A stretch of DNA of 64,000 bases from Rhodocyclales bacterium GT-UBC (GCA_003583745.1 QXPY01000006.1:229309-293308), one strand, 5' to 3'. Shown: positions 44,928-56,756, numbered from the stretch's first letter. Notes: generated by a model not told the origin, from the sequence alone. Numbers and translations are program-made.

Positions 44928-46210
44928 CGGCCCTCGACCGGGGCTGCCTGCGGCGCCAATGATCGGTGGAGCAGCAGCCGGGCCGGGGTCGTGGCGCTGC
45001 CGAAGCCGCTGGTCTGATACAGCGCCTCGAACGGGGCGCCGCCCGTGTGCTCGTCCAGCGCCGCAACGCCGCCGGGCGACGCGACGGCATCGGCCAGCTC
45101 GCGCAGGCCGGCATCGCGGCAGCCGGCCAGGATCACGATGCGGTTGCCGGTCGGTCCCTGGAAACTCGACAAGTAGGCGAGGTGATTCGCCGCCGCATTT
45201 TCGTGCGCGATGCCGCTGGCCGAATGAAAATGCTGCCCCGAGGCCTTGTCCACCAGTTCGTCGTAACCGCGCCCGAGGCGAAAGCCGCTGTGGGCGAAGA
45301 CGAGCGGCTCCAGCAGGCCGAGGCCGCTGAGGTGGCCGACGAAGATCAGATGGCTGTTGCGCAGGTTTTCCGGGGTCAGTTCCGAAGCGAGGATGACGCC
45401 CCAGGCCTTCTTGGGCCCGGTGTTGAGCAGCGCGCCGAGGCGGTTGAGCGCATAGCCGGTACTGGTCGACAGATAACTCAGGCCGACATCGAACTGCCGT
45501 TCGGCCCGGGACGGATGCTGCTGTAACTGGCTGGCCAGATCGCCCGGCGAATTGATCTCGAAGTCGCGGACCAGTCGGCGAACCCGGTCGTCGCCATCGG
45601 TTTCGGCAAACAGGTAATAGTCGCCTAGAACCACGACAACCGGCCGCGTGTCGGCAAATAGCGGCTGCCAGAGCACGCTGGCCCGCAGTTGCGGCGTGTC
45701 GTCGGTGGCCTGGCGCAAGGCCTGCCCGGCCAGCAGGAGGTTGAGCAGCAGCGAAGCGAGCAGGGCAAAGGCCAATAGCCGGGTGTGTCGTCGGGCCAGA
45801 TTGGCGATCCGTTGCCACAGCCGAGGGGCCGCTTCCAGCGGGGTTGAAGGCTTCGAGGAAGGTAGCGGATCGGTCGGTGCGGCCAGTTGCAGACGGTATT
45901 CGCCCTTGGGCAGGATCAGCCGGCAAGCGTCCGGGCGCGTACCCTGCTGGTAGTAGTCATCGAGCTTGCGGCGCAGCTTATGGATATAGACCCGGACCAG
46001 CGCATCCTGCGTGGCGTCGAAGCCGGCATGGCGGCCGAGGCCCTCGACGGCGACCTCGAACTCCTTCGGGACGCGCCCGTCGAGATGGCAGCGATGCAGA
46101 AATTCCAGGAGCCGGTCGAGATGCTTGCTGCGGGCGAGGATGCCGCTGGCGCGGATCTCCCTGACCTGCTGCGCGATTTCGTCTTCGGCGGCGGGGGCTG
46201 TGTCGGACAT
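44924..46210 (-). CDS. Membrane-tethered winged-helix regulator (CadC/ToxR-like layout)
   Basis: 428 residues. The N-terminal 100 residues resemble the transcriptional regulator C-terminal winged helix (FEVAVEGLGRHAGFDATQDALVRVYIHKLRRKLDDYY, LPKGEYRLQL). One membrane helix follows at about 140-165 (LLAFALLASLLLNLLLAGQ), then a large domain outside the membrane (PVVVVLGDYYLFAETDGDD, GNRIVILAGCRDAG). This is the CadC/ToxR layout, with a sensor domain I do not recognise. It lies upstream of the third TonB receptor. Confidence 0.75.
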   Translation of the reverse strand: MSDTAPAAEDEIAQQVREIRASGILARSKHLDRLLEFLHRCHLDGRVPKEFEVAVEGLGRHAGFDATQDALVRVYIHKLRRKLDDYYQQGTRPDACRLILPKGEYRLQLAAPTDPLPSSKPSTPLEAAPRLWQRIANLARRHTRLLAFALLASLLLNLLLAGQALRQATDDTPQLRASVLWQPLFADTRPVVVVLGDYYLFAETDGDDRVRRLVRDFEINSPGDLASQLQQHPSRAERQFDVGLSYLSTSTGYALNRLGALLNTGPKKAWGVILASELTPENLRNSHLIFVGHLSGLGLLEPLVFAHSGFRLGRGYDELVDKASGQHFHSASGIAHENAAANHLAYLSSFQGPTGNRIVILAGCRDAGLRELADAVASPGGVAALDEHTGGAPFEALYQTSGFGSATTPARLLLHRSLAPQAAPVEGR

Positions 46211-46351
46211 GGGCGATGGCGGGCGCCCGGAGCGGGCAGATTGATCGTGGTTGCGGACTATCGACCAATCGCCGGCGGGAGAGAACTAAGCAATGCTGAA
46301 TAGCTTATGCGCCGGCCAGCTGGTTGCTGGTCGGTGAGCCTGGTATGCGAC

Positions 46352-47788
46352 CTATTTCCAGGCGCCGCCACCCAGCGCCTTGACCAGCGCCACGCTGGCG
46401 GCCAGCTGGCGGTTCTGCAGATCGAGACTGCTGCGCTCCGCGCTCAACGCCGAGGCCTGGGCGGTGGCGACGTTGAGATAGCTGACCGTGCCGGCCAGGT
46501 ACTGGTTGTTGGTCAATTCCTGGAACTGGTTGGCGGCGCGCACCGCTGCCCGCTGGATTTCGCGCTCCTCGGCGAGCAGGCGCAAGGCGGCGAGATTGCC
46601 CTCGACCTCCTGGAAGGCGGTGAGCACGGTTTGCCGGTAGGTGGCGACCGTCTGGTCGTAGGCGGCAACCGCCTGATCCTTGACCGCAGCGCGGGCGCCG
46701 CCGTCGAACAGAGTAAGGGCGAGGCTTGGCCCGAGCGACCAGAAGCGGTTGGGCAGGCTGATCAGGTCGGCAAAGCTGGTGTTCTGGTAGCCGCCGCTGG
46801 CGGAAAGGGTCAGGGCCGGGAAGAAGGCGGCCTGGGCAACGCCGATCTGGGCATTGGCCGCCGCCACGCGGCGCTCGGCGGCGGCGATGTCGGGCCGGCG
46901 TTCGAGCAGTAGCGAGGGGAATTGTGCCGGGACCAGCGGCGCTTCCGGTACCGCTTCGACCGTGGCGATGCTGAATTCGGCCGGCGTCTTGCCGACCAGG
47001 ATGGCAATCGCCTGTTCGAGCTGGACGCGCTGCAGGCCGAGGTCGGTGGCTTGGGCCTGGGTGGTGCGCAACTGGGTTTCGGCCTGGGCGACGTCGGCCT
47101 GGCTGGCAACGCCGGCTTCGTAGCGATTGCGGGTGATTTCCCAGAAGCGCTGGTAGGTTGTGATGGTCCGTTGCAACAGGCGCAACTGAGCATCGGTGAC
47201 ACGTAGTTGCAGGTAATTCTGAGCCAGGGTGGCCTGGGCGCTGAGGCGGGCGGCGGCGAGGTCGGCGGCGCTGGCTTCGGCGCTGCCACGGCTGGATTCG
47301 ACACTGCGGCTGATCCGTCCCCAGAGGTCGATTTCCCAACTGCTGCTCAGGCCGAGCTTGTCGGTGTTGCGGATTGGATTATTGGTATTGCTGCCGGATG
47401 TCGTCGAGCTGTTGCTTTCGGCCCGGGTGGCGCTGACGCTGCTGCCCAGGGTCGGGAAAAACGAGGCCCGCGATGCGCTGACCACGGCCTGGGCCTGGCG
47501 GTAACGGGCTTCGGCTGCCAGCACGGTCTGGTTGGCGCTGTCGACCTGGCCGACCAGTTCGTTGAGCAGCGGATCGCCATAGCGTTCCCACCACACATCG
47601 TCACGGCTGGGCGCCGCCGGCTCGGCGGTCTTCCAGCCTTTTGCCTCGCGATAGGCCGGCGGAATCTTGACCTCGGGGCGCAGGAAGTCCGGACCAAGGG
47701 CGCAGCCGCCGAGGAGCAGGGAAAGGGTGAGCGGGGCGAGGCGAAGCAGGCCGGAAATCGAGGAAGCAGAGGCTTGACGATGGATCAT
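46352..47788 (-). CDS. Outer-membrane efflux channel lipoprotein (NodT/OprM-like)
   Basis: 478 residues. The lipobox SLLLGGC gives an acylated Cys at about 28. Two outer-membrane-efflux repeats follow, with DVWWERYGDPLLNELV, TLAQNYLQLRVTDAQLRLL, RPDIAAAERRVAAANAQIGVAQAAFFPALTLS and ALTLFDGGARAAV. It ends the mdtABC-type operon, fourteen bases after mdtC, and completes a tripartite pump. Confidence 0.93.
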   Translation of the reverse strand: MIHRQASASSISGLLRLAPLTLSLLLGGCALGPDFLRPEVKIPPAYREAKGWKTAEPAAPSRDDVWWERYGDPLLNELVGQVDSANQTVLAAEARYRQAQAVVSASRASFFPTLGSSVSATRAESNSSTTSGSNTNNPIRNTDKLGLSSSWEIDLWGRISRSVESSRGSAEASAADLAAARLSAQATLAQNYLQLRVTDAQLRLLQRTITTYQRFWEITRNRYEAGVASQADVAQAETQLRTTQAQATDLGLQRVQLEQAIAILVGKTPAEFSIATVEAVPEAPLVPAQFPSLLLERRPDIAAAERRVAAANAQIGVAQAAFFPALTLSASGGYQNTSFADLISLPNRFWSLGPSLALTLFDGGARAAVKDQAVAAYDQTVATYRQTVLTAFQEVEGNLAALRLLAEEREIQRAAVRAANQFQELTNNQYLAGTVSYLNVATAQASALSAERSSLDLQNRQLAASVALVKALGGGAWK

Positions 47789-47802
47789 GGGGGCGGCGGC
47801 GC

Positions 47803-50800
47803 TCAGGCCGATTCGGATACGGAAACCGGTTGCCGGCGGTTTTTCCAGGCCAGGCAACGCAGACGGAAGCGGTCGAGATACAGATAGACCACCGGTGTGG
47901 TGTAGAGGGTCAGCAACTGGCTGATCAGCAGCCCGCCGACGATGGAGATGCCGAGCGGCTGGCGCAGTTCGGCCCCGTCGCCGCTGCCCAGTGCGAGCGG
48001 GATGGCGCCGAACAGGGCGGCCATCGTGGTCATCATGATCGGCCGGAAACGCAACTGGCAGGCTTCGAAAATGGCCTGGCGCGGCGTCATATCCTGGGCC
48101 CGTTCGGCCTGCAGCGCGAAGTCGATCATCATGATGGCGTTTTTCTTGACGATGCCGATCAACAGGATGATGCCGATCAGCGCGATCACGGTGAATTCGG
48201 TCTTGAAGGCGAGCAATGCCAGCAGGGCGCCGATGCCGGCCGAGGGCAGCGTGGACAGGATGGTGATCGGGTGGGTCAGGCTTTCGTAGAGGATGCCGAG
48301 GATCAGGTAGACGGCCAGGATGGCGCCGAGGATGAGCAACGGCTGGCTCGACATCGAGGCCTGGAAAGCCTTGGCCGAGCCCTCGAAACTGCCGTAGATG
48401 CTGCTTGGAACGCCGAGGCGGGCCATCGCCTCGTTGATGGCGATGGTCGCATCGCCCAGCGAGACGCCGAGCGGTAGCGCGAAGCTGATGGTCGAGGCGG
48501 CAAACTGGCTCTGGTGGGCGATCGACAGCGGGGCGTAGGTCGGCCCCCAATGGGCGATGGCCGAGAGCGGAATTTGCGTGCCGCCGCTGGCGATCAGGAA
48601 GACCTCGTTGAGCGCCTCCGGGCTTTGCCAGTAGTAGGGCGCCGCTTCCATCACGACACGGTACTGGTTGAGCGGGTTGTAGATGGTCGACACCAGGCGC
48701 TGGCCGAAGAAATTGTTCAAGGTGGTGTCGATGGCGCGCTGGGTCAGGCCGAGGCGGGCGGCGGCGTCGCGGTCGATCACCAGGCTGGTCTGCAGCCCCT
48801 TGTCCTGGCGGTCGGTATTGACGTCGGCCAGCTCGGGCAAGTCGGAAAGCGCCTTGCGGATGCGCGGTTCCCAGGCGCGCAACTCTTCCAGATCGTCGCT
48901 GAGCAGGGTGTATTGGTATTGCGAGTTGCTGCTGCGGCCGCCGATGCGGATTTCCTGCACCGATTGCAGGTAGAGGTTGGCACCGGGCACCTTCGACAGA
49001 GGCCGGCGCAGGCGTTCGATCACCTGTTCCGAACCGGCATCGCGTTCGCCCATCGGCTTAAGGGACACGAACAGTTGCGCCGAGTTGCGCCGGCCGCCGC
49101 CAGTGAAGCCGGCAACATTGGCGACAGCCGGGTCGCGCCGGATGATGTCGATGAAGTCGGCCAGCTTGTCCTGCATCGACTGGAAGGAACTGCTCTGGTC
49201 GGCCTGGACGAAACCCATCAGCCGCCCGGTGTCCTGCTGCGGGAAAAAGCCCTTGGGGACGATGGTGTAGAGATAGACGTTGCAGCCGATGACCAGCCCC
49301 AGGATCAGCATCGTGATCAGGCTGTGGTCCAGCGCCCAGCCCAGGCTACGGGCGTAGCCGCGCTGCATGGCGGCTACGAGGCGGCCGGCCAGCCGCGACA
49401 GCCGGCCTTCCGGTTGTTCGGCCGCCGGGCGCAGCATGCGGGAACACATCATCGGCGTGGTGGCCAGCGAAACCAGCAGCGAAATCAGTACTGCCGCCGA
49501 CAGGGTGACGGCGAATTCGCGGAACAGCCGGCCGACGATGCCGCCCATGAACAGGATGGGAATGAAGGCGGCAATCAGCGAAATGGTCATCGAGACCACC
49601 GTCGTTGCCACCTCGCGCACGCCGAGCAGCGCCGCCTGGACGGGAGAAAGCCCTTTCTCGATATGGCGGGTGATGTTTTCGAGGACGACCACCGCGTCGT
49701 CGACCACGAAGCCGGTGGCGACGGTGAGTGCCATCAGCGACAGGTTGTTGAGGCTGAAGCCGCACAGGTACATCACCGCCAGCGTGCCGATCAACGAGAC
49801 CGGGACGGTGATGGCCGGGATGAAGGCGGCCCGGCGGTCGCGCAGGAACAGCATGACCACCATGACGACCAGGCAGACGGAGATGAACAGGGTGTTGCCG
49901 ACATCGCGCAGCGAGGCGCGGATCGTCGTGCTGCGGTCCTGCGCCACCTCCAGCTTGATCTCGGACGGGATCGCCGCCTGCAGTTCGGGCAGGGCGGCAC
50001 GAATGCGGTCGACGGTGGCGATGATGTTGGCGCCGGGCTGCCGGCTGATCATCAGCAACACCGAAGGCTTGCCGTTGGTCAGCGCGGCATTGCGCAGGTC
50101 CTGCGCGCCATCCTGGACTTCCGCGACGTCGGACAGGCGCAGTGCACTGCCGTTTTTCCAGGCGACGATCAAGGGCCGGTAATCGGCTGCCTTGCTGGCC
50201 TGGTCGTTGGCGCCGATCTGCCACTGGCGGTCGCCGTCCTCGATGAAGCCCTTGGGGCGATTGACGTTGGTGGCGACGATGGCGGTGCGCACGTCGTCGG
50301 CGCTGACCCCGGCTTTCGACAGCGCCAGCGGGTTGAGTTCGACCCGTACCGCCGGCAGCGAACTGCCCCCGGCATTGACCTGGCCGACGCCTTCAATCTG
50401 CGACAGCTTCTGGCCCAACACCGAAACCGCCGCATCGTACATCTGCGGCCGCGACAGCACGTTCGAGGTGAGCGACAAGACGACGATAGGCGCATCGTTC
50501 GGATTGACCTTACGTACCGTCGGATTGCCGGTCATGCCGCTCGGCAGTTGCGAGCGCGAAGCATTGATGGCGGCCTGCACGTCGCGGGCCGCCCCTTCGA
50601 TACTGCGGTTGAGATCGAATTGCAGCGTGATGTCGACCGAACCGAGGGCGCTGTTCGAGGTGATCTCATTGACCCCGGCAATGCTGCCCAGGGCGCGCTC
50701 CAGCGGCGTCGCCACGCTCGACGCCATGGTTTCCGGACTGGCGCCGGGCAGCGCGGCACGCACCGAGATGGTCGGGTACTCGACCTGCGGCAACAATGCC

Positions 50801-50901
50801 GCCGGCAGCTGGAAGAACGCAGCAACGCCAAGCAGCGTGATGCCCAGGGTCAGCAGCGTGGTGGCCACCGGGCGGTGGATGAATTGGGGGAAGAGGCTCA
50901 T
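47803..50901 (-). CDS. mdtC: RND efflux pump inner-membrane subunit, MdtC-like
   Basis: 1032 residues with twelve membrane helices and two large periplasmic loops. [19 protein letters not shown] opens as in MdtB/C. The proton-relay region is in [27 protein letters not shown], and the second half carries [18 protein letters not shown]. It is separated from mdtB by an inverted-repeat element of about 490 bases, not the usual few bases. Confidence 0.93.
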   Translation of the reverse strand: MSLFPQFIHRPVATTLLTLGITLLGVAAFFQLPAALLPQVEYPTISVRAALPGASPETMASSVATPLERALGSIAGVNEITSNSALGSVDITLQFDLNRSIEGAARDVQAAINASRSQLPSGMTGNPTVRKVNPNDAPIVVLSLTSNVLSRPQMYDAAVSVLGQKLSQIEGVGQVNAGGSSLPAVRVELNPLALSKAGVSADDVRTAIVATNVNRPKGFIEDGDRQWQIGANDQASKAADYRPLIVAWKNGSALRLSDVAEVQDGAQDLRNAALTNGKPSVLLMISRQPGANIIATVDRIRAALPELQAAIPSEIKLEVAQDRSTTIRASLRDVGNTLFISVCLVVMVVMLFLRDRRAAFIPAITVPVSLIGTLAVMYLCGFSLNNLSLMALTVATGFVVDDAVVVLENITRHIEKGLSPVQAALLGVREVATTVVSMTISLIAAFIPILFMGGIVGRLFREFAVTLSAAVLISLLVSLATTPMMCSRMLRPAAEQPEGRLSRLAGRLVAAMQRGYARSLGWALDHSLITMLILGLVIGCNVYLYTIVPKGFFPQQDTGRLMGFVQADQSSSFQSMQDKLADFIDIIRRDPAVANVAGFTGGGRRNSAQLFVSLKPMGERDAGSEQVIERLRRPLSKVPGANLYLQSVQEIRIGGRSSNSQYQYTLLSDDLEELRAWEPRIRKALSDLPELADVNTDRQDKGLQTSLVIDRDAAARLGLTQRAIDTTLNNFFGQRLVSTIYNPLNQYRVVMEAAPYYWQSPEALNEVFLIASGGTQIPLSAIAHWGPTYAPLSIAHQSQFAASTISFALPLGVSLGDATIAINEAMARLGVPSSIYGSFEGSAKAFQASMSSQPLLILGAILAVYLILGILYESLTHPITILSTLPSAGIGALLALLAFKTEFTVIALIGIILLIGIVKKNAIMMIDFALQAERAQDMTPRQAIFEACQLRFRPIMMTTMAALFGAIPLALGSGDGAELRQPLGISIVGGLLISQLLTLYTTPVVYLYLDRFRLRCLAWKNRRQPVSVSESA

Positions 50902-50931
50902 GGGGTTTGGGGTTTCGCCTTGAGGGCGACG

Positions 50932-51419
50932 TTACTTTCTTTTGCTTCGCCAAAAGAAAGTAAGCAAAGAAAAGGCGACCCCTGGGTCGGTGCCCGGCGC
51001 TGCCGGGTTCCCTGCGCTACTCGAAACGCCGGGCGGCTGCGCAACTCGGGGCTACGCCCCTCAAACAGTGCTCGCCGACTGCCCCCGGCGCTTCTGCGTT
51101 GCTCGGCACCTCTCAAGGGGCCCGGAGAGGCCTCCGGGATTGAGGTGAGGAAAGAATGATTTGGCTTTTTGCGTGGTTCGGTGCCCAAAGAAAACAATCG
51201 TTCTGCGGTTTGTTCCGCGCCGCCTCTCGGGTCCCCATGTGAAGCGCCGAGCAACGGAGAAAGCGGCGGAAAAAGCGCGAGGACTGTCTGAGGCCCGCAG
51301 GGCCGAGTTCCGCAGCGCCCGCCGTTTTCGAGTCGCGCAGGGAAGTCGGCATAGCCGACCGCGCAACCTGGGGTCGCCTTTTCTTTGGCTACTTTCTTTT
51401 GGCGAAGCAAAAGAAAGTA
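50932..51419. repeat. Inverted-repeat element inserted between mdtB and mdtC
   Basis: The 50-base ends (50933-50982 and 51370-51419) are inverted copies differing at about two bases. Each end is itself a hairpin: TTACTTTCTTTTG with CAAAAGAAAGTAA, 13 base pairs around CTTCGC, on the left, and a 12-base-pair version on the right. Similarity continues inwards with decay for roughly 200 bases each (for example TGCGCNACTCGAAA, GTTGCTCGGC), leaving a short unpaired centre. No open frame inside looks like a gene. It fits a dispersed betaproteobacterial repeat family present here as two head-to-head copies. Confidence 0.8.
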
Positions 51420-51487
51420 CGCCCGCCCACCAGGCGGAACCCCCTGTCCGGCAAAGGAAAGCATCAAGGTGTCGTGGCAAGCAGGCA

Positions 51488-54400
51488 TCACGCCGCCTCC
51501 CGCTTCAACCGCCAAGCCGCCACCCGTCGCGCCGTCCGATCAAACGCCAGGTAGATCACCGGCGTCGTAAACAAGGTCAGCACCTGCGAAACAATCAGCC
51601 CGCCGACCATCGTGATGCCCAGCGGATGGCGCAGTTCGGAGCCGACGCCGCTACCGATCATCATCGGCAGGGCGCCGAGCAGCGCCGCCATGGTGGTCAT
51701 CAGGATCGGCCGGAAACGCAGCAGGCAGGCCTGGTAGATGGCTTCCTCCGGCGTCTTGCCGTGCTCGCGTTCGGCTTCGAGGGCGAAGTCGATCATCATG
51801 ATGGCGTTCTTCTTGACGATGCCGATCAGCAGGATGATGCCGATGATGCCGATGATGCCGAGATCGGTGCGGGCGACGATCAGCGCCAGCAGGGCGCCGA
51901 CGCCGGCCGAGGGCAGTGTCGACAGGATGGTGATGGGGTGGATGTAGCTCTCGTAGAGCACGCCGAGCACGATGTACATCGTGATGATGGCGGCGATGAT
52001 CAGCCACACCGTGCTGTCGAGCGACGACTGGAAGGCCTGGGCGGCCCCCTGGAAGCGCGTCGAGATGCGGGCCGGCAGGCCCATCTCGGCCTGTTCGGCG
52101 CGGATCGCCTTGACCGCGTCGCCGAGCGAGACGCCGGGCGCCAGGTTGAACGAGATGGTTGCCGCCGGGAACTGGCCGATATGGTTGATGGCGAGCAGGG
52201 CCGGGCGTTCGCTGACCTTGGCGACCGAGGTCAGCGGCACCTGGGCGCCGTTGGCGGCGACCAGATACAGGTTGCTCAGGGCGCCGAGTCCGCGCTGGAA
52301 TTCCGGCTTGACCTCGAGGACGACGCGGTAGAGGTTGGATTGGGTGAAGATGGTCGAGATCAGCCGCTGACCGAAAGCGTTGTACAGCGCGTTGTCGATG
52401 GCAGCGGTGGTGATGCCGAGGCGGCCGGCGCTGTCGCGGTCGATTTCGACATAGGCCTGCCGACCCTCGTCCTGCCAGTCGCTGGCGACATCGGCCAGTT
52501 GCGGCAGCTGGCCGAGGCGGTCGATCAGCTGCTTGACCCAGTCGCCCAGTTCCACCGGATCGGAACCTTCCAGGCTGAACTGGTATTGCGTCCGGCTGAC
52601 CCGGCTTTCGATGGTCAGGTCCTGCACCGGCTGCATGTAGGCCGTGATGCCGGGGATCTTGGCGGTTTTCGCCTGCAGTCGGCGAATGATCTCGCTGGCG
52701 CTGGCATCGCGTTCGGCCAGCGGTTTCAGGTTGATCAGCAGGCGGCCGCTGTTCAGCGTCGCATTGATGCCATCGACGCCGATCACCGAGGTCAGGCTTT
52801 CCACCGCCGGGTCTTCGAGGATGGCGTCGGCCAAGGCCTGCTGCCGTTCGCTCATGGCCGGGAAGGAAATGTTCTGGGTCGCTTCGGTGATGCCCTGGAT
52901 CAGGCCGGTATCCTGGATCGGGAAAAAGCCCTTGGGGATGAAGGCATAGAGGGCAATGGTGAGCAGCAGGGTGCCGACGGCGACAACCAGCGTCAGGCCC
53001 TGGCGTTGCAGCACCCAGCGCAGCGCCGTGCCGTAGCCGGCGATGACGCGGTCGAAGAAGGCGCCGGTGGCGCGGAAGAAGCGGCCTTGCTTGTCTTCCG
53101 GGACGTGGTGGAGCAGGCGGGCGCACATCATCGGCGTCAGCGTCAGCGAGACGACGGCCGAGATCAGGATGGCGACGGCCAGGGTGATGGCGAATTCGCG
53201 GAACAGGCGGCCGACCACGTCGCCCATGAAAAGCAGGGGGATCAACACGGCGATCAGCGAGAAGGTCAGCGAGATGATGGTGAATCCGATCTGCGCCGAG
53301 CCCTTGAGCGCCGCCTCCATCGGCGTATCGCCTTCTTCGACGTAGCGGGCGATGTTTTCGATCATCACGATCGCATCGTCGACGACGAAGCCGGTGGCGA
53401 TGGTCATCGCCATCAGCGTCAGGTTGTTGATCGAGAAGCCGGCCAGGTACATGACGCCGAAGGTGCCGACCAGCGACAGCGGCACGGCGACGCTCGGGAT
53501 GATGGTTGCCGGGACGTTGCGCAGGAAGACGAAAATGACCAGCACGACCAGGATGATCGCCATCAGCAATTCGTGGCGAACATCGTCGACCGAGGCGCGG
53601 ATCGTGGTGGTGCGGTCGGTGAGCAGCTCGACCTCGACGGTTTCCGGCAGCGAGGCGCGCAATTGCGGCAACAGCGCCTTGATCCGGTCTACCGTCTCGA
53701 TGACGTTGGCGCCGGGCTGGCGCTGGATGTTCAGGATCACGGCTGGCGCCTTGTTGGCCCAGGCGGCAAGGCGGCTGTTTTCGGCGCCGTCGATCAGGTC
53801 GGCGACATCGCCGAGGCGGATCGGGGCACCATTTTTCCAGGCGATGACCAGGTTGCGGTATTCGTCGGCCGATTTGAGCTGGTCGTTGGCATCCAGCGTC
53901 GAGGCGCGCAGCGGGCCATCGAAGCTGCCCTTGGCCATGTTGACGTTGGCGTTGCCGATGGCGCTGCGCAGGTCCTCCAGATTCAGACCGTTCGAGGCCA
54001 GGGCCTGCGGGTTGGCCTGGATGCGCACGGCCGGGCGCTGGCCGCCGCCGATGCTGACCAGGCCGACGCCGGTGATGCGCGACAGTTTCTGCGCCAGCCG
54101 GGTATCGACCAGGTCTTCAACCTTGGGCAGCGGCAGCGACGACGAGGTGATGGCCAGCGTGACGATCGGCGCATCGGCCGGATTGACCTTGCTGAACACC
54201 GGCGGCATCGGCAGGTCGGTGGGCAGGAAGGCGTTGGCGGCATTGATCGCGGCCTGGACCTCCTGCTGGGCGACGTCCATGCTCAGCCCGAGCGAGAACT
54301 GCATGGTGATCACCGAGGCGCCGCCGGAACTGGTCGACGACATCTGATTGAGGCCGGCGATCTGCCCGAGCTGGCGCTCCAGCGGGGCGGTGATCGAGGA

Positions 54401-54589
54401 GGTGACGACCTCCGGGCTGGCCCCCGGATAGAGCGCCGTCACCTGGATGGTCGGGTACTCGACTTCCGGCAGGGCCGAAACGCCGAGCATGCGGTAGCCA
54501 ACCAGGCCGGCGAGCAGGATGGCGACCATCAGCAGCGAGGTCGCGACCGGCCGCAGGATGTAGAGGCGGGAAGGATTCATGCCGGCCAT
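51488..54589 (-). CDS. mdtB: RND efflux pump inner-membrane subunit, MdtB-like
   Basis: 1033 residues, same RND fold: [53 protein letters not shown] and [18 protein letters not shown]. Order mdtA-mdtB-mdtC is as in E. coli. Start at 54589 (MAGMNPSR); an ATG three codons on is equally possible. Two bases separate it from mdtA. Confidence 0.93.
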   Translation of the reverse strand: MAGMNPSRLYILRPVATSLLMVAILLAGLVGYRMLGVSALPEVEYPTIQVTALYPGASPEVVTSSITAPLERQLGQIAGLNQMSSTSSGGASVITMQFSLGLSMDVAQQEVQAAINAANAFLPTDLPMPPVFSKVNPADAPIVTLAITSSSLPLPKVEDLVDTRLAQKLSRITGVGLVSIGGGQRPAVRIQANPQALASNGLNLEDLRSAIGNANVNMAKGSFDGPLRASTLDANDQLKSADEYRNLVIAWKNGAPIRLGDVADLIDGAENSRLAAWANKAPAVILNIQRQPGANVIETVDRIKALLPQLRASLPETVEVELLTDRTTTIRASVDDVRHELLMAIILVVLVIFVFLRNVPATIIPSVAVPLSLVGTFGVMYLAGFSINNLTLMAMTIATGFVVDDAIVMIENIARYVEEGDTPMEAALKGSAQIGFTIISLTFSLIAVLIPLLFMGDVVGRLFREFAITLAVAILISAVVSLTLTPMMCARLLHHVPEDKQGRFFRATGAFFDRVIAGYGTALRWVLQRQGLTLVVAVGTLLLTIALYAFIPKGFFPIQDTGLIQGITEATQNISFPAMSERQQALADAILEDPAVESLTSVIGVDGINATLNSGRLLINLKPLAERDASASEIIRRLQAKTAKIPGITAYMQPVQDLTIESRVSRTQYQFSLEGSDPVELGDWVKQLIDRLGQLPQLADVASDWQDEGRQAYVEIDRDSAGRLGITTAAIDNALYNAFGQRLISTIFTQSNLYRVVLEVKPEFQRGLGALSNLYLVAANGAQVPLTSVAKVSERPALLAINHIGQFPAATISFNLAPGVSLGDAVKAIRAEQAEMGLPARISTRFQGAAQAFQSSLDSTVWLIIAAIITMYIVLGVLYESYIHPITILSTLPSAGVGALLALIVARTDLGIIGIIGIILLIGIVKKNAIMMIDFALEAEREHGKTPEEAIYQACLLRFRPILMTTMAALLGALPMMIGSGVGSELRHPLGITMVGGLIVSQVLTLFTTPVIYLAFDRTARRVAAWRLKREAA

Positions 54590-54591
54590 GT

Positions 54592-56193
54592 TCAGTTGCG
54601 CGGCGCCGGGCGTGCCTCGCCGGCTTCGCGTTCCTGCGCTTCACGACGCTGCCGCCAGCGCTCGCGGCGGGCGATGGCTTCCGGGTCCTGGCTGTTAGCC
54701 TCGTCCCGGTTCCAGCGGCGTTCGCCGCGCGACGCATTCGCCTCGCCTTCGGCCGGTCGGCCTGCAGGGGCGGAGCCGGCCGGCTTGTCGCCGTTATTTC
54801 CCTTGTCGGCCGCAGCGGTTTTGCCCGGCGCGGCTGGCTTGGCGCTATCGGCAGCGGCATCCTGGCGCGGCGGCCGGCCTTCTTCGCCTTCGGCACGACG
54901 TTTGCGGCGTTCGCCCTTGGCCGGGTCACCAGCTTCGCCACTCCGGGCCTCGTCGGCATTGCGCGACTGGCCGTCGATACTCAGGACATCGACCTTGCCA
55001 CCGGGGCGCAGGCGGTCGGCACCGTCGAGCACGACCTGGTCGCCCGGCTCCAGTCCTTTTTCGACAATCACGGTTTCACCGTTCACCGGACCAAGTTGCA
55101 CCGGCCGCGGTGCCACCGTCTGGTCTTCCTTGTTGATGCGGTAGACAAAGGCCCCCTGGGCATTGCGCTGCACGGCGGCGAGCGGCAGCAGCACGGCGTT
55201 CTGGCGGGTTTCGACCTTGAGCCGGGCGTTGATGAACTGGTTCGGGAACAGGCTGTTGTCCTTGTTGGCGAATTCGGCCTTGAGCTTGACGGTGCCGGTG
55301 GCAACGTCGATCTGGTTGTCGATGCTGCTCAGCTTGCCCTCGGTCAGCAAGGTTTTGCCGTCGCGGCTCCAGGCTTCGACGACCAGGCTGGCACCGCTTT
55401 GCACCCGGTTGACGATGTCGCCGATGCTTTCCGATGGAATGGCGAAGACAACGTTGATCGGCTGCGTCTGGGTAATCACCACCAGGCCGGTGGTGTCGGA
55501 CGAACGCACCATGTTGCCGACATCGACCAGGCGCAGGCCGAGGCGGCCGGGGGCCGGCGCGGTGACGCGGGTAAAGGCCAGTTGCAGGCGGGCGTTGTCT
55601 TCCAGCGCCTTGTCGGCTTCGACGGTGCCCTTGTACTGGCGAACCAGGGCTTCCTGCGTATCGACCTGCTGCTTGGCAATGGAATCCTTGGCGAGCAGGG
55701 CGCGATAGCGTTCAAGGTCGACCTGGGCGGCGCTGAGCAGCGCCTGGTCCTTGAGCAGCTGGCCATGCGTCTGGTCGAGTGCGATCTGGAAGGGGCGAGG
55801 ATCGATCTCGGCGAGCACGTCGCCGGTCTTCACCTGCTGGCCGTCGCGGAAGTTGATCTTGATGAGTTGCCCATCGACACGCGGCTTGACGGTGGCCGTG
55901 TTGTAAGCGGTGACGGTGCCCAGCGCGCTGACCACGATGTCGAGATTACCCTGCTTGACCTGGCTGGCCTTGACCGGCTGGGCGCGTCCGCCGCCCTGAC
56001 GGTCGCGGCCGTTGCGGCCCGGCGGCCCGCCGTTCGGCCCTGCGGCTTCGGCCTTGCTGTCGCCGCCGGCTCCTTGCGAATAAGCCGAATAGGCCCACCA
56101 GGCGCCGCCGGAGAGGGCGATGAGTGCGCCGCCAAGGGCGATGAGCGTGGTCCGACGACCAAAACGCGTGCTGAGTTTTTCCCTGAGTGCCAT
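54592..56193 (-). CDS. mdtA: RND efflux membrane-fusion protein, MdtA-like, with long charged tail
   Basis: 533 residues: an N-terminal membrane anchor ([21 protein letters not shown]), the lipoyl/hairpin core ([40 protein letters not shown]) and beta-barrel domains. About 120 residues after LSIDGQSRN are low-complexity, rich in Ala, Glu, Arg, Gly and Lys ([33 protein letters not shown]). Usual MdtA proteins are about 400-415 residues, so this tail is additional. Confidence 0.9.
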   Translation of the reverse strand: MALREKLSTRFGRRTTLIALGGALIALSGGAWWAYSAYSQGAGGDSKAEAAGPNGGPPGRNGRDRQGGGRAQPVKASQVKQGNLDIVVSALGTVTAYNTATVKPRVDGQLIKINFRDGQQVKTGDVLAEIDPRPFQIALDQTHGQLLKDQALLSAAQVDLERYRALLAKDSIAKQQVDTQEALVRQYKGTVEADKALEDNARLQLAFTRVTAPAPGRLGLRLVDVGNMVRSSDTTGLVVITQTQPINVVFAIPSESIGDIVNRVQSGASLVVEAWSRDGKTLLTEGKLSSIDNQIDVATGTVKLKAEFANKDNSLFPNQFINARLKVETRQNAVLLPLAAVQRNAQGAFVYRINKEDQTVAPRPVQLGPVNGETVIVEKGLEPGDQVVLDGADRLRPGGKVDVLSIDGQSRNADEARSGEAGDPAKGERRKRRAEGEEGRPPRQDAAADSAKPAAPGKTAAADKGNNGDKPAGSAPAGRPAEGEANASRGERRWNRDEANSQDPEAIARRERWRQRREAQEREAGEARPAPRN

Positions 56194-56327
56194 GCAGGCT
56201 GATTCCGTATCGCTATGGGGTAATGAATGTTTGGTGCATAAATGCAGGCGGGCGTGTTTTCAACGCCCGCCCGAATCGTCGCGTCAAGCGGCGATTGTCG
56301 CAAGAATCCAGTTGTAACAAGCAGTTT

Positions 56328-56756
56328 CTAGATGAACTGCTCTCCACCGACCAGGCCGACCTTGGTCAAACCCTTGCGCTGAACCGCCGCCATCACAGCC
56401 GCAACATGGCGGTAAGGCACCTTGCGGTCCGGCCGGACATGCAGCTCCGGCGTCACTTCCTGGGCGGCCGCGGCGCCCAGCTTGCTTTCCAGCAGCGCGG
56501 TGTCGCCGACGACCTCGCCGTTCCAGCGGATGGTACCGCCCGCGTCGATATCGACCCGGACGATTTCCGGTGGCGTGCTGGGCGGCGGCGGGTTGCCCAC
56601 TGGCATGTTGAGATTGACCGAGTGCAGCTGGATCGGGATGGTGATGATCAGCATGATCAGCAGCACCAGCATCACGTCGATCAGCGGCGTGGTATTGATT
56701 TCGGACATGACTTCGGGATCACCCGAGGCGCTGCCCGAACCGATGTTCATTCCCAT
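56328..56756 (-). CDS. exbD: ExbD-type TonB energising protein, second copy
   Basis: 142 residues with one membrane helix: MSEINTTPLIDVMLVLLIMLIITIP carries the proton-relay Asp. The periplasmic part holds ELHVRPDRKVPYRHVAAVMAAVQRKGLTKVGLVGG. It is 28 bases after another exbD. Two different exbD genes are common where one TonB system serves many receptors. Confidence 0.93.
   Translation of the reverse strand: MGMNIGSGSASGDPEVMSEINTTPLIDVMLVLLIMLIITIPIQLHSVNLNMPVGNPPPPSTPPEIVRVDIDAGGTIRWNGEVVGDTALLESKLGAAAAQEVTPELHVRPDRKVPYRHVAAVMAAVQRKGLTKVGLVGGEQFI

Noticed and set aside
50932..51419. An insertion sequence or MITE with a transposase
   Set aside because: No transposase frame and no clear target-site duplication; kept only as an inverted-repeat element.
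51161..55144. A 1327-residue plus-strand open frame
   Set aside because: It runs antisense through mdtB and mdtA, with Asp/Arg/Gln/His-rich shadow composition and no domain; the RND proteins on the other strand are certain.
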